Source of the DNA: Lysobacter dokdonensis DS-58
Lineage (GTDB): Bacteria > Pseudomonadota > Gammaproteobacteria > Xanthomonadales > Xanthomonadaceae
Direction of reading: 5' to 3'
Length of the DNA stretch: 64,000 nt
Assembly: GCF_000770795.1 (NCBI RefSeq)
Contig: NZ_JRKJ01000010.1
Coordinates: forward strand, 1 to 64,000
Below the pieces are notes generated by a model. That model saw only the letters and a program-made list of their open reading frames with translations, was not told the origin of the DNA and did not search any database. Made by a program: the position numbers and the translations under genes. Positions 26,462 to 35,973 of the stretch are shown here, piece after piece. Positions within the stretch are counted from its first letter, which is position 1, and each line of letters begins with the position of its first letter.

Positions 26462-28365
26462 TGTCGTGGCGTCCGAATTGGGCGTCGGTGCTGCCGCGTA
26501 CCGCGGTCCTGGCACACGACCTGATGATGGTCTGGCTCAGCTGGAACGGCCTGCGGCTCGTCCGCCATGGCCTGGCCGGCACGCCGGTCGACGTCCCCCC
26601 GCTGACCTCGCCCGAAATGCTGCTGGTGCTCTTCGCGCAGGGCCTCGTGCTTTGGCGCGTCGGCCTGTATCGCGGCCTGTGGCGTTTCGCGAGCGTGCCC
26701 GACCTGTTCAACCTGGCGAAGGCCGCATTGCTCGGCGTCATCGCGATCACCATCGGCCTGTTCCTCTACAACCGCCTGGACACCGTGCCGCGCACGGTGC
26801 TCGTGCTGTATCCCTTCGCGCTCGTCGGCCTGCTCGGCGCGCCGCGCCTGTTGTATCGCGTCTGGAAGGAACATGCGCTCGCGCGCAACCACGCGCAGGG
26901 CGTGCGCGTGCTGATCCTCGGCGCGGGCCTGGCCGGCGAAGCGCTCGTGCGCGACATGCATCGCACCGGTGCGTACGAACCGGTCGGCTTCCTCGACGAC
27001 GCCGCGCAATTGCGTGGCAGCAAGGTGCAGGGCGTGCCCGTGCTCGGGCCGATCGCCGACCTGGAATCCATCGCGCGCGAAACCGCCGCGCGCCTGATCG
27101 TCATCGCGATGCCGTCGGTGCACGCCACGCTCCTGCAACGCGTGGTCGCCGTGTGCGAGCGCACCGGCATCCCGTTCCGCATGGTGCCGCGCCTGGACGA
27201 CATGCTCGAAGGCCGCTCGCAGCCCGGCGAACTGAAGGAAGTCGCGATCGAGGACCTGCTCGGCCGCAGCCCCGTGATGCCCGACTGGAAGGCGATCCGT
27301 GGCTGGCTCGGCGGCCGCTCGGTGCTCGTCACCGGCGGCGGTGGTTCGATCGGCGCGGAGCTGTGTCGCCAGTGCGCGAAGCACGGCGCGCGGCGCGTGG
27401 CGATCGTCGAGATCGATGAACTCGCGCTCACCACCACGGTCGCGGAACTGCAGCGCGACTTCCCGGACCTGGATTGCGTGCCGCTGCTCGGCGATTGCGG
27501 CGACCCCGCGGTCATCGCGCATGCATTGCGCCTGTCGGAACCCGACGCGGTCTTCCATGCCGCCGCATACAAGCAAGTTCCGTTGCTCGAAGACCAATTG
27601 CGCGAAGCGGTGCGCAACAACGTGCTTGCCACGGACACGGTGGCGCATGCGTGCCATGACAGCGGCGTCGGGACATTCGTCCTGATTTCCACGGACAAGG
27701 CAGTCGATCCGGTCAACGTGCTCGGCGCCACCAAGCGCCTGGCCGAGATCGCGTGCCAGTCGCTGGTCGACCGCCGCTCCACGCGGTTCGTGACCGTGCG
27801 CTTCGGCAACGTGCTGGATTCGGCCGGCAGCGTCGTGCCCCTGTTCCGCGAACAGATCCGCAAGGGCGGGCCGGTGACGGTCACCGATCCGGAAGTCACC
27901 CGCTTCTTCATGACGATCCCGGAAGCGTGCCAGTTGATCCTGCAGGCCTCGGCGATCGGCTCGCACGAAGCGGTCTACACGCTCGACATGGGCGAACCGG
28001 TCGCGATCCGCGTGCTCGCCGAGCAGATGATCCGCCTGGCGGGCAAGCAACCCGGCCGCGACATCGCCATCGTGTATTCGGGCCTGCGCCCCGGCGAGAA
28101 GCTGCACGAAACGCTCTTCCACGCCGACGAACGCTATCGCCCGACCTCTCACCCGAAGATCCTGCAGGCCGAACCGCGCGCCGTCTCGCCCGATGCGGTG
28201 AGCGAGGCCATCGTGCAATTGCGTTCGGCCTGCGCGCAGTACGACCTCGAGACGATGTCGCGCGTGCTGCGCGCTTCGGTCCCCGAATTCGCGCCTGCAC
28301 CCGCCGTGCACGCGCCGGCCGCCACCGTGGTGAACTTTCCCGCCCGCAACGCCCGCAGGATCTGA
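26458..28365 (+). CDS. WbpM/CapD-type nucleotide-sugar 4,6-dehydratase
   Basis: This membrane-bound SDR enzyme converts UDP-GlcNAc to a 4-keto-6-deoxy sugar, the entry to QuiNAc/FucNAc-type sugars. The 635 aa protein has four N-terminal membrane segments (about 15-130), a first nucleotide-binding fold (VRVLILGAGLAGEAL) and a catalytic domain with VLVTGGGGSIGAEL (about 287-300), the serine-type site LISTDKAV, and NVLGATKRLAE. In WbpM the usual Tyr of YxxxK is replaced by Met; here the segment reads NVLGATK, so it belongs to that group. The start overlaps the previous stop by 4 bp; an ATG one codon later is equally possible. Confidence 0.92.
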   Translation: MMSWRPNWASVLPRTAVLAHDLMMVWLSWNGLRLVRHGLAGTPVDVPPLTSPEMLLVLFAQGLVLWRVGLYRGLWRFASVPDLFNLAKAALLGVIAITIGLFLYNRLDTVPRTVLVLYPFALVGLLGAPRLLYRVWKEHALARNHAQGVRVLILGAGLAGEALVRDMHRTGAYEPVGFLDDAAQLRGSKVQGVPVLGPIADLESIARETAARLIVIAMPSVHATLLQRVVAVCERTGIPFRMVPRLDDMLEGRSQPGELKEVAIEDLLGRSPVMPDWKAIRGWLGGRSVLVTGGGGSIGAELCRQCAKHGARRVAIVEIDELALTTTVAELQRDFPDLDCVPLLGDCGDPAVIAHALRLSEPDAVFHAAAYKQVPLLEDQLREAVRNNVLATDTVAHACHDSGVGTFVLISTDKAVDPVNVLGATKRLAEIACQSLVDRRSTRFVTVRFGNVLDSAGSVVPLFREQIRKGGPVTVTDPEVTRFFMTIPEACQLILQASAIGSHEAVYTLDMGEPVAIRVLAEQMIRLAGKQPGRDIAIVYSGLRPGEKLHETLFHADERYRPTSHPKILQAEPRAVSPDAVSEAIVQLRSACAQYDLETMSRVLRASVPEFAPAPAVHAPAATVVNFPARNARRI

Positions 28366-29285
28366 TGACCCCCGCATCCCCCAACGCCAACCGCCGCGTG
28401 CGCAAGGCCGTGTTCCCCGTCGCCGGCCTCGGCACGCGCTTCCTTCCGGCCACCAAGACCGTGCCCAAGGAAATGCTGCCGATCATCGACAAGCCGCTGA
28501 TCCAGTACGCCGTCGATGAAGCCATCGAAGCCGGTTGCGACACGCTCGTGTTCATCACCAACCGCTACAAGCACGCCGTCGCGGATTATTTCGACAAGGC
28601 CTACGAACTCGAACAGAAACTCGAGCGCGCCGGCAAGCACGAACAACTCGAACTGGTGCGTAACGTCCTGCCGCCCGGCGTGCGCGCGGTGTTCGTGACG
28701 CAGGCCGAAGCGCTCGGCCTCGGCCACGCGGTGCTGTGCGCGAAGGAAGTGATCGGCGACGAGCCCTTCGCCGTGCTGCTGCCCGACGACCTGATCTGGA
28801 ACCGCGGCCCCGGCGCACTGAAGCAGATGACCGACCACGCCGCGCAGACCGGCGCCAGCGTGCTCGCCGTGCAGGACGTGCCGCGCGAGAAGACCGGCAG
28901 CTACGGCATCGTGGCGACGGAAGACTTCAGTGGCCGCAACGGCCGCATCAGCGCGATCGTCGAAAAGCCCAAGCCGGAAGATGCGCCGAGCAACCTGGCC
29001 GTCGTCGGCCGATACGTGCTCGACGGGCGCATCTTCGACCTGCTCGAACAGGTGCAGCCCGGCGCGGGCGGCGAGATCCAGCTCACCGATGCGATCGCGC
29101 AGTTGCTGACCGAACAGGAAGTCCACGCCTATCGTTTCAAGGGCACGCGCTTCGATTGCGGCACGCACATCGGGCTGATCGAAGCGACGATCCGCTACGC
29201 GCTCGACCACGAGAAGCTCAGCGAAGCCGCGGCGCGCACGATGCAGACGGCGCTGGACGAACTCGGCGTCGTCGAGCTCAAGTGA
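28365..29285 (+). CDS. galU: UTP-glucose-1-phosphate uridylyltransferase
   Basis: GalU makes UDP-glucose for lipopolysaccharide, exopolysaccharide and osmoprotectant synthesis. The 306 aa protein has the nucleotide-binding signature GLGTRFLPATKTVPKEM at about 22-38, IDKPLIQY, and GEIQLTDAI; length is typical. The ATG lies within the stop of the dehydratase gene (TGATG). Its place at the end of the lapB-transferase-dehydratase chain suggests joint control of surface sugar supply. Confidence 0.96.
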   Translation: MTPASPNANRRVRKAVFPVAGLGTRFLPATKTVPKEMLPIIDKPLIQYAVDEAIEAGCDTLVFITNRYKHAVADYFDKAYELEQKLERAGKHEQLELVRNVLPPGVRAVFVTQAEALGLGHAVLCAKEVIGDEPFAVLLPDDLIWNRGPGALKQMTDHAAQTGASVLAVQDVPREKTGSYGIVATEDFSGRNGRISAIVEKPKPEDAPSNLAVVGRYVLDGRIFDLLEQVQPGAGGEIQLTDAIAQLLTEQEVHAYRFKGTRFDCGTHIGLIEATIRYALDHEKLSEAAARTMQTALDELGVVELK

Positions 29286-29304
29286 TGCAGGGCGGGGAGG
29301 CGCG

Positions 29305-29820
29305 ATGCCCGTCGCCGATTTCCTCCTCGCCATCGCGCAACTCGGCGTCGCACTGGCGGGTTTCTCCGGCCTGATCGCGGCGATCCGAACGACATCGCCG
29401 GATGGCTGGCATCCGCGCGACATCTGGTCGTTGTCGTGGATGCTGGGCACGAGCATCGGCGCGCTCGTACTCGCGCTATTGCCCTTGTGGCTGTCGTTGT
29501 TCGACCTTGCGCAGCCCCTCGTCTATCAGCTGTCGAGCGTGGTCGCGTGCGTGCACACGCTGGCGCTGGTCGCGGTCCAGGTGCGCGCCGGGAGGCGGCT
29601 CACGCGCGAGGGCTTTCCGCCGCGCGTGCCGTTCTTTCCGTTCGCATTGGTGTCGTTGCTGACGCTCGCCGGCCTCGCCGCGGGCATCGGTGCGCTGGGC
29701 GGGTGGGGCGCCGCATTGGTCCCCGTTTACGCCGGATGCCTGCTCGCGTTGTTGCTCGCCTCGGTGCTGGTGCTGGCGATCTTCCTGGTGCTGCTGGCGA
29801 GGGCGGCGCGCCGCGAATAG
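29305..29820 (+). CDS. Small polytopic membrane protein, unknown
   Basis: I do not recognise a named family. The 171 aa product is strongly hydrophobic, with about five membrane segments (roughly 4-27, 43-68, 70-92, 108-132 and 134-166) and short basic loops. The first segment reads like [17 protein letters not shown], a pattern often seen in small uncharacterised membrane proteins. GGGGAGG before ATG 29305 is a plausible ribosome binding site. It lies 19 bp after galU and is probably in the same transcript. It is convergent with the thiolase gene. Confidence 0.75.
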   Translation: MPVADFLLAIAQLGVALAGFSGLIAAIRTTSPDGWHPRDIWSLSWMLGTSIGALVLALLPLWLSLFDLAQPLVYQLSSVVACVHTLALVAVQVRAGRRLTREGFPPRVPFFPFALVSLLTLAGLAAGIGALGGWGAALVPVYAGCLLALLLASVLVLAIFLVLLARAARRE

Positions 29821-29841
29821 CGAGCGCGCCGCACGCGTGGA

Positions 29842-31047
29842 TCACACCGCTTCGAAGATGCCCGCGGCGCCCATGCCGGTGCCGATGCACATCGTCACCA
29901 TGCCGTACTTCTGCTTGCGCCGTTGCATGCCGTGCACGATGGTCGCGGTGCGCACCGCGCCCGTCGCGCCGAGCGGATGGCCCAGCGCGATCGCGCCACC
30001 GAGCGGATTCACCTTCGCCGGATCGAGTTTCGAATCGCGGATCACCGCCAGCGCCTGCGCGGCGAAGGCTTCGTTGAGTTCGATCCAGTCGATCTGGTCG
30101 ATCGTGAGCCCGGCCTGTGCCAGCGCCTTCGGGATCGCTGCGATCGGGCCGATGCCCATCACTTCCGGGCGCACGCCGGCGACGGAGAAGCTGCTGAACT
30201 TCGCCAGCGGCGTCAGGCCGTAATCCTTGATCGCCTGTTCCGAGGCGAGCAGCACCGCGGCCGCGCCGTCGCTCATCTGCGAGCTGTTGCCCGCCGTGAC
30301 CGAGCCGCCGAACTGGCCGTTGCGGAACACCGGCTTGAGCTTGGCCAGGCCTTCGAGCGAGGTATCCGGGCGCGGGCCTTCGTCGAGCTTCACCACGCGG
30401 CGCACTTCGCGGATGACATTGCCATCGGGGATGTGCGAGACGACTTCGTACGGGGTGATCTCCGCATCGAATTCACCGGCCTGCATGGCGGCGAGCGCGC
30501 GCTGGTGCGAGGCCAGCGCGAACGCGTCCTGGTCATCGCGCGTGACCTTGAACTCTTCGGCCACCTTTTCCGCGGTGATGCCCATGCCGTAGGCGATGGC
30601 GACGTTCTCGCCGCCCTGGTCGAACACCGACGGGCTCAGCGCGACCTTGTTGCCCATCATCGGCACCATCGACATCGATTCGGTGCCGCCGGCGAGCATC
30701 AGGTCCGCATGGCCGAGGCGGATCTGGTCCGCCGCGAGCGCGACGGCCTGCAGGCCCGACGAGCAGAAACGATTGATCGTCTGCGCGGCCACCGTGTTCG
30801 GCAAGCCGGCGAGGAGCGCGCCGATGCGCGCGACGTTCATGCCTTGCTCGCCCTCGGGCATCGCGCAGCCGATGATGATGTCGCCGATGCGCGCAGGATC
30901 GATGCCCGGCGCCTGCGCGACGACGCTACGCAACACGTGCGCGAGCATGTCGTCGGGGCGGGTATTGCGGAACACGCCGCGCGGCGCCTTGCCCACGGGA
31001 GTGCGGGTGGCCGCGACGATGTAGGCGTCCTGTACTTGCTTGGTCAT
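29842..31047 (-). CDS. Acetyl-CoA acyltransferase (beta-oxidation thiolase)
   Basis: The enzyme cleaves 3-ketoacyl-CoA to acetyl-CoA and a shortened acyl-CoA. The 401 aa protein has all thiolase residues: nucleophile C95 in [11 protein letters not shown]357 in GHPLGATG and C387 in [11 protein letters not shown] 31047 begins [20 protein letters not shown]; the longer frame is antisense-like run-through of the upstream gene. It follows the hydroxyacyl-CoA dehydrogenase gene by 5 bp, so it is the thiolase of the same beta-oxidation complex. Confidence 0.95.
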   Translation of the reverse strand: MTKQVQDAYIVAATRTPVGKAPRGVFRNTRPDDMLAHVLRSVVAQAPGIDPARIGDIIIGCAMPEGEQGMNVARIGALLAGLPNTVAAQTINRFCSSGLQAVALAADQIRLGHADLMLAGGTESMSMVPMMGNKVALSPSVFDQGGENVAIAYGMGITAEKVAEEFKVTRDDQDAFALASHQRALAAMQAGEFDAEITPYEVVSHIPDGNVIREVRRVVKLDEGPRPDTSLEGLAKLKPVFRNGQFGGSVTAGNSSQMSDGAAAVLLASEQAIKDYGLTPLAKFSSFSVAGVRPEVMGIGPIAAIPKALAQAGLTIDQIDWIELNEAFAAQALAVIRDSKLDPAKVNPLGGAIALGHPLGATGAVRTATIVHGMQRRKQKYGMVTMCIGTGMGAAGIFEAV

Positions 31048-31052
31048 GTCAG

Positions 31053-33428
31053 TCAGTTCCTGAGCGGCTTGCCGGTCTTGAGCATGTGCGCGATGCGTTC
31101 CTGCGTTTTCGGCATCTGCGCCAGCGCCACGAAATGTTCGCGCTCCAGGCGGAGCAGCCAGTCCTCGTCCACCGTCGTGCCGCGGTCGACGGCGCCGCCG
31201 CTCAACACCGTGGCGATCCGCGTTGCGATCTCGTAGTCGTGCGGGGAGATGAACCGGCCTTCGAGCATGTTGACGAGCATCATCTTGAACGTCGCGATGC
31301 CGACATCGCCCGCGACCTGGATGTTGCGTGCGGGCAGGGGCGGGCGATAGCCGGAATCGGCCAGCCCGCGTGCCTGGGCACGCGCGACGTCGAGCAATTC
31401 GAACGCATTGAACACGACGACATCGCCCTCGCGCGCGAGTTTCAACTGCCTGGCTTCCAGTGCCGACGCCGACACCTTGCCCATCGCGACGGACTCGAAG
31501 GCCGTCTTGAGTTGCGCGAACACATCGCCGCCCGGACCCGCGGCCTGCGAGGCACGCAGCGCGAGTTCCTTCAGCCCGCCGCCGGCCGGCAGCAAACCGA
31601 CGCCCGCCTCGACGAGGCCGACATAGCTTTCCAGCGCGAACACCGTGCGCGCCGCATGCATCTGGAATTCGCACCCGCCGCCCAATGCCAGGCCGCGCAC
31701 GGCTGCGACGACCGGCACGAGCGAATACTTGATGCGCTGGCTGGTGGCCTGGAAGTTGGCGACCATCGCTTCGAAACCCGCGACGTCGCCGCCCTGCAGC
31801 AGGCCGAGCGCGCCGGCGAGATCCGCGCCGGCGGAGAAGGGCTCCTTCGGCTGCCAGATCACCAGGCCCTTGAAGTCGCGTTCGGCGATCCCGACCGCTT
31901 CCTGCAGGCCATCGAGCACGAAGTTGTTGACCGTCTGCAGCTTGGTCTTGAAGCCGACCACCGCGATGTCGTCGCCTTCGTCGACCCACATGCGCACGCC
32001 GTCGTTCTCGAACACGGTGCGGCCTTGCGAGAACTTCTCGCCGAGCACCGGATCGGGGAAGCGCTGGCGCTGGTACACCGGGTTGGCCGAACGCGGCACC
32101 ATTGCGCTGCGTGCGGGGCTGTAGCTGCCGGCGGCGCCGTGGACGCCTTCGCGGCCATCGAACACCCAGTCCGGCAACGGCGCATTCGCCATCGCCTGGC
32201 CGCCGACGATGTCTTCGGCGATCCAATCGGCGACCTGCTTCCAACCCGCGGCCTGCCACGTTTCGAACGGACCGAGCGACCAGCCGTAGCCCCAGCGGAT
32301 CGCGAGGTCGACGTCGCGCGCGGTGTCGGCGATGTCGGCCAGGTGGTATGCGGTGTAGTGGAACGTGTCGCGGAAGCACGCCCACAGGAACTGCGCCTGC
32401 GGATGTTCGCTGGCGCGCAATGCGGCGAACTTCTTCGCGGGGTCGCGTTCTTTCAGGAGTTCGGCGACCGACGGGTCGAGTTCACCGGCGCTGGGCACGT
32501 AGTCCTGCTTCGCCAGGTCGACGACGAGGATGTCCTTGCCGCGCTTGGTGTAGAACCCCGCACCGGTCTTCTGGCCGAGCGCGCCCTTCGACACCAGCGC
32601 CTGCAGCCACGCCGGCGCGTTGAAGTACTGATGCCACGGGTCGTTCGGCAGCGTGTCGGCCATCGTCTTGATGACGTGGGCCATCGTGTCCAGGCCGACG
32701 ACATCCGCGGTGCGATACGTCGCCGACTTCGGACGGCCGATCGCGGGGCCGGTCAGCGCATCGACCGTGTCGAAGCCCAGGCCCAGGCGCTGCGTGTGGT
32801 GCATCGCGGCCAGCATCGAGAACACGCCGATGCGGTTGCCGATGAAGTTCGGCGTGTCCTTCGCGTAGACGACGCCCTTGCCGAGCGTGGTGACGAGGAA
32901 GGTTTCGAGGCCTTCGAGGATGTCCGGGTCGGTGGTGTGCGCCGGGATCAGTTCGGCGAGGTGCATGTAACGCGGCGGGTTGAAGAAGTGCACGCCGCAG
33001 AAGCGGTGGCGCAGGGCTTCGGGCAGCACGCCGGCCAGCGCGTTGATGCCCAGGCCCGAGGTGTTGCTCGCGAGCACCGCGTGGTCGGGCACGTAATCCG
33101 CGATCTTGCGATAGAGGTCCTGCTTCCAGTCCATGCGCTCGGCGATCGCTTCGATCACCAGATCGCAGCCGCGCAGCAGGTCCAGCCCGGTGTCGTAGTT
33201 CGCCGGCACGATGCGCTCGGCCAGCGCCTTGTCGGCGAGCGGAGCGGGGGAGAGCTTCGCGAGGTTGGCGATCGCCTTCATCGCGATGCCGTCGGGCGGG
33301 CCTTCCTTCGAAGGCAGGTCGAACAGCACCGTATCGACGCCGGCGTTGGTGAGGTGCGCGGCGATCTGCGCGCCCATCACGCCCGCGCCGAGCACGGCGG
33401 CCCGGCGTACAAGCAATTTCTTCGACAT
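31053..33428 (-). CDS. Bifunctional 3-hydroxyacyl-CoA dehydrogenase/enoyl-CoA hydratase (FadN type)
   Basis: The protein performs the hydration and dehydrogenation steps of fatty-acid beta-oxidation. The 791 aa chain begins with the NAD-binding fold (AAVLGAGVMGAQIA, about 10-23), then the dehydrogenase C-terminal domains (VHFFNPPRYMHLAE; FIGNRIG) and carries the hydratase/isomerase domain at the C-terminal part (about 490-690: FSAGADL, GLALGGGCEF). This order is the reverse of E. coli FadB and matches Bacillus FadN. It lies between the TetR gene and the thiolase. Confidence 0.93.
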   Translation of the reverse strand: MSKKLLVRRAAVLGAGVMGAQIAAHLTNAGVDTVLFDLPSKEGPPDGIAMKAIANLAKLSPAPLADKALAERIVPANYDTGLDLLRGCDLVIEAIAERMDWKQDLYRKIADYVPDHAVLASNTSGLGINALAGVLPEALRHRFCGVHFFNPPRYMHLAELIPAHTTDPDILEGLETFLVTTLGKGVVYAKDTPNFIGNRIGVFSMLAAMHHTQRLGLGFDTVDALTGPAIGRPKSATYRTADVVGLDTMAHVIKTMADTLPNDPWHQYFNAPAWLQALVSKGALGQKTGAGFYTKRGKDILVVDLAKQDYVPSAGELDPSVAELLKERDPAKKFAALRASEHPQAQFLWACFRDTFHYTAYHLADIADTARDVDLAIRWGYGWSLGPFETWQAAGWKQVADWIAEDIVGGQAMANAPLPDWVFDGREGVHGAAGSYSPARSAMVPRSANPVYQRQRFPDPVLGEKFSQGRTVFENDGVRMWVDEGDDIAVVGFKTKLQTVNNFVLDGLQEAVGIAERDFKGLVIWQPKEPFSAGADLAGALGLLQGGDVAGFEAMVANFQATSQRIKYSLVPVVAAVRGLALGGGCEFQMHAARTVFALESYVGLVEAGVGLLPAGGGLKELALRASQAAGPGGDVFAQLKTAFESVAMGKVSASALEARQLKLAREGDVVVFNAFELLDVARAQARGLADSGYRPPLPARNIQVAGDVGIATFKMMLVNMLEGRFISPHDYEIATRIATVLSGGAVDRGTTVDEDWLLRLEREHFVALAQMPKTQERIAHMLKTGKPLRN

Positions 33429-33482
33429 GTTACGTAAGCCCTTGAACGGGAAAGTGGAAGTCGGACAACTTCATGTATTGCT

Positions 33483-34103
33483 TCAACTCTTGAAGCCGGC
33501 GGCCGCGAAGCGGATCAGCTCCTCGGCGGCATGCTTGCGGTGCGTGGCTTCGGACACGCCGGAGGGCCGCTTGATCAGCCCGAAGTCGGCCATCGCGTAC
33601 GTCAGCGCGCCCGACAGGAAATCCAGGCGCCAGTACAGCGCCTCCTTCGACAACCCCGGCATGCAGCCGGCGATGGCCTTCGCGAATTCGCGCAGCACGT
33701 GGCCGTACTGATCGGACAGGAACTTGCGCAAACCGTCGTTCTTTTCCGCGTACGCGCGTGCGATCACGCGGATGAACGCGCCGCCGCCGTGGCGGTCTTG
33801 CGCCATCGCCAGCGCCGGTTCGACGAAGGCAGCGAGGATGGGTTCGAGTTCGCCCGGGTGGTCGTGCATCGCGGCCTTCAGTGCGTCGAGGCGGTGCGCG
33901 CTCATGTCGTCCATGCGGCGGCGGAAGACCTCGTTGACCAGGTTCTCCTTGCTGCCGAAGTGGTAGTTGACCGCGGCGATGTTGACGTCCGCGCGGCTGG
34001 TCACTTGGCGCAGGGACGTGCCCGCGAACCCGAACTGGGCGAAGAGCTCCTCGGCGGCCCCAAGGATGCGGTCCTTGGTGGAGAAGTGGACGGTGGCAGG
34101 CAT
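33483..34103 (-). CDS. TetR regulator of fatty-acid degradation, PsrA-like
   Basis: The 206 aa regulator has an N-terminal helix-turn-helix with FGFAGTSLRQVTSRADVNIA and AVNYHFGSKENL at about 27-58, which is very like Pseudomonas PsrA, a repressor of beta-oxidation genes that releases DNA on binding long-chain acyl ligands. ATG 34103 is chosen because AAGGAG lies 6 nt upstream. It is the first gene of a minus-strand unit with the dehydrogenase/hydratase (54 bp away) and thiolase genes. Identity as PsrA is inference from the HTH and the context. Confidence 0.85.
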   Translation of the reverse strand: MPATVHFSTKDRILGAAEELFAQFGFAGTSLRQVTSRADVNIAAVNYHFGSKENLVNEVFRRRMDDMSAHRLDALKAAMHDHPGELEPILAAFVEPALAMAQDRHGGGAFIRVIARAYAEKNDGLRKFLSDQYGHVLREFAKAIAGCMPGLSKEALYWRLDFLSGALTYAMADFGLIKRPSGVSEATHRKHAAEELIRFAAAGFKS

Positions 34104-34125
34104 CGGGGCTCCTTCGGACGGCGGA

Positions 34126-34196
34126 TTCAAGCGCGTGGTTCAAACGCTTGTTCGATCCTATTGCGTACGCAGGCGTATCGTCAAACGGTCGATTGA
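34126..34196. promoter_or_regulatory. Candidate operator upstream of the PsrA-like gene
   Basis: Three TCAA-A/G-CG boxes occur: TCAAGCG (34127), TCAAACG (34140) and TCAAACG (34181). CAAGCG-N11-CGCTTG forms an inverted repeat at 34128-34150. CAAAC-N4-GTTCG at 34141-34154 differs by one base from the published PsrA-type consensus (C/G)AAAC-N2-4-GTTT(G/C). TCAA-N8-TTGA is at 34181-34196. Autoregulation of the beta-oxidation operon is likely. Confidence 0.5.
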
Positions 34197-34252
34197 ATGC
34201 GGCCGCTTACGCCGGGTTGTGTTCCACGCGTGCAAGTGCCGCGTGCAACGGC

Positions 34253-34258
34253 TAGAAT
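34253..34258 (+). promoter_or_regulatory. Candidate -10 box of the ndk leader
   Basis: TAGAAT in GGCTAGAAT, the same context as before nfuA. Transcription would begin near 34265, about 14 bp before a terminator-like hairpin and 97 bp before the ndk ATG. No canonical -35 hexamer is visible. Confidence 0.4.
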
Positions 34259-34278
34259 CACCGCCAGCCATATCGGCT

Positions 34279-34304
34279 AAACCCGCGTTCCGTCGCGGGT
34301 TTTT
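34279..34304 (+). terminator. Terminator hairpin in the ndk leader
   Basis: A perfect 9 bp stem AAACCCGCG / CGCGGGTTT with a 6 nt loop continues into TTTTT. There is no plus-strand gene upstream for it to serve, since 33483-34103 is coded on the minus strand. It lies 58 bp before ndk. Premature termination in a leader, or the end of a very short RNA, would explain it. Confidence 0.75.
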
Positions 34305-34361
34305 CTGTTATCCTCGGGCTCGCGCGCATGTCGCGAGCCCGCCTGCCCGGAGAGTTTCCCC

Positions 34362-34787
34362 ATGGCGCTGGAGCGCACCCTGTCGATCGTCAAGCCCGAT
34401 GCCGTTGCCAAGAACGTCGTCGGCGAAATCTATTCCCGCTTCGAGAAGAACGGCCTGAAGGTCGTCGCCGCGAAGATGAAGCACCTGTCGAAGCAGGAAG
34501 CCGAAGGGTTCTACGCCGTGCACCGCGAGCGCCCGTTCTTCGGCGCGCTGGTGAACTTCATGATCTCCGGCCCGGTGATGATCCAGGTGCTCGAAGGCGA
34601 AGGCGCCGTGCTGAAGAACCGCGACCTGATGGGCGCCACCAATCCGAAGGACGCCGCCGCGGGCACCATCCGCGCCGACTTCGCCGACTCCATCGACGCC
34701 AACGCCGTGCACGGTTCGGATTCGCTCGAGAACGCCGCGATCGAAATCTCGTACTTCTTCCCCGCCACCGACGTCTACGCCCGCTAA
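34362..34787 (+). CDS. ndk: Nucleoside diphosphate kinase
   Basis: Ndk passes phosphate from ATP to other NDPs, balancing (d)NTP pools. The 141 aa protein has the normal length and the active-site motif NAVHGSDS, with the phospho-His at about 117. It starts the run ndk-rlmN-pilF-rodZ and is preceded by a leader with a terminator-like hairpin. Confidence 0.97.
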   Translation: MALERTLSIVKPDAVAKNVVGEIYSRFEKNGLKVVAAKMKHLSKQEAEGFYAVHRERPFFGALVNFMISGPVMIQVLEGEGAVLKNRDLMGATNPKDAAAGTIRADFADSIDANAVHGSDSLENAAIEISYFFPATDVYAR

Positions 34788-34821
34788 GGCACAGGCAATC
34801 AAGGTCATCGACACGAACGCA

Positions 34822-35973
34822 GTGAACGCGATTTCCACCAAGCAGAACCTCCTCGAGCTCGATCGCGAGGGCCTGGAAAACTTTTTCGCCGACACGCTCG
34901 GCGAGAAGCGTTTCCGCGCGCACCAGGTGATGAAGTGGATCCACCATCGCTACGTCACCGATTTCGCGGAGATGACCGACCTCGGCAAGGCGCTGCGCGC
35001 CAAGCTTGAGGAATCGGCGGTAATCGTCGTGCCGAAGGTGCAATTCGAAAAGCCTTCGGCCGACGGCACGCACAAGTGGCTGCTCGGCATGGATGGCGGC
35101 AACGCCATCGAGACGGTGTTCATTCCCGACAAGGGCCGCGGCACGCTGTGCGTGTCCTCGCAGGTGGGCTGCGCGCTCAACTGCCAGTTCTGTTCCACCG
35201 CCACACAGGGCTTCAACCGCAACCTCTCGACTGCCGAGATCATCGGGCAGGTGTGGGTGGCCGCGCGCCACCTCGGCAACGTGCCGCACCACCAGCGCAA
35301 GCTCACCAACGTCGTGATGATGGGCATGGGCGAGCCGCTGGCCAATTTCGACAACGTGGTGCGCGCCATGAGCGTGATGCGCGACGACCTGGGCTTCGGC
35401 CTGGCCAACAAGCGCGTCACGCTGTCCACCGCGGGCATGGTCCCGATGATCGACAAGCTGGGCGAGGTGAGCGACGTCTCGCTCGCCGTGTCGCTGCATG
35501 CGCCGAACGACGAGCTGCGCAGCGAGCTGGTGCCGCTCAACAAGAAATACCCGATCGCCGAGCTGCTGGAATCGTGCGTGCGTTACGCATCGCGCAAGAA
35601 GGGCACGTCGATCACGTTCGAATACACGCTCATGAAGGGCGTCAACGACCAGCCGCAGCACGCGAAGCAACTCGCGCGCCTGATGCACAAGTTCGACAAC
35701 GCCGTGCAGATGAAGGACGCGGCGAAGGTCAACCTCATTCCGTTCAACCCGTTCCCCGGCACGCGCTTCGAGCGTTCGGCGGACGAGGATATCCGCGCGT
35801 TCCAGAAAACCTTGCAGGAAGCGCGCGTGCTGGCCACGGTGCGCCGCACCCGCGGCGACGACATCGACGCCGCGTGCGGCCAGCTGAAGGGGCAGGTGCT
35901 CGACCGGACACGGCGGCAGGCCGAGTTCCGCAAGCGCCTGGCCGAACAGGGGATCGGCGATGCGGCGGCCTGA
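34822..35973 (+). CDS. rlmN: Dual-specificity rRNA/tRNA A2 methyltransferase RlmN
   Basis: This radical-SAM enzyme makes 2-methyladenosine at 23S rRNA A2503 and tRNA A37. The 383 aa protein has the cluster motif CALNCQFC at about 114-121, [12 protein letters not shown], and the mechanistic Cys near the C terminus in DAACGQLKG. Translation begins at GTG 34822. Its last 14 bp overlap pilF, so the two genes are coupled. Confidence 0.96.
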   Translation: MNAISTKQNLLELDREGLENFFADTLGEKRFRAHQVMKWIHHRYVTDFAEMTDLGKALRAKLEESAVIVVPKVQFEKPSADGTHKWLLGMDGGNAIETVFIPDKGRGTLCVSSQVGCALNCQFCSTATQGFNRNLSTAEIIGQVWVAARHLGNVPHHQRKLTNVVMMGMGEPLANFDNVVRAMSVMRDDLGFGLANKRVTLSTAGMVPMIDKLGEVSDVSLAVSLHAPNDELRSELVPLNKKYPIAELLESCVRYASRKKGTSITFEYTLMKGVNDQPQHAKQLARLMHKFDNAVQMKDAAKVNLIPFNPFPGTRFERSADEDIRAFQKTLQEARVLATVRRTRGDDIDAACGQLKGQVLDRTRRQAEFRKRLAEQGIGDAAA

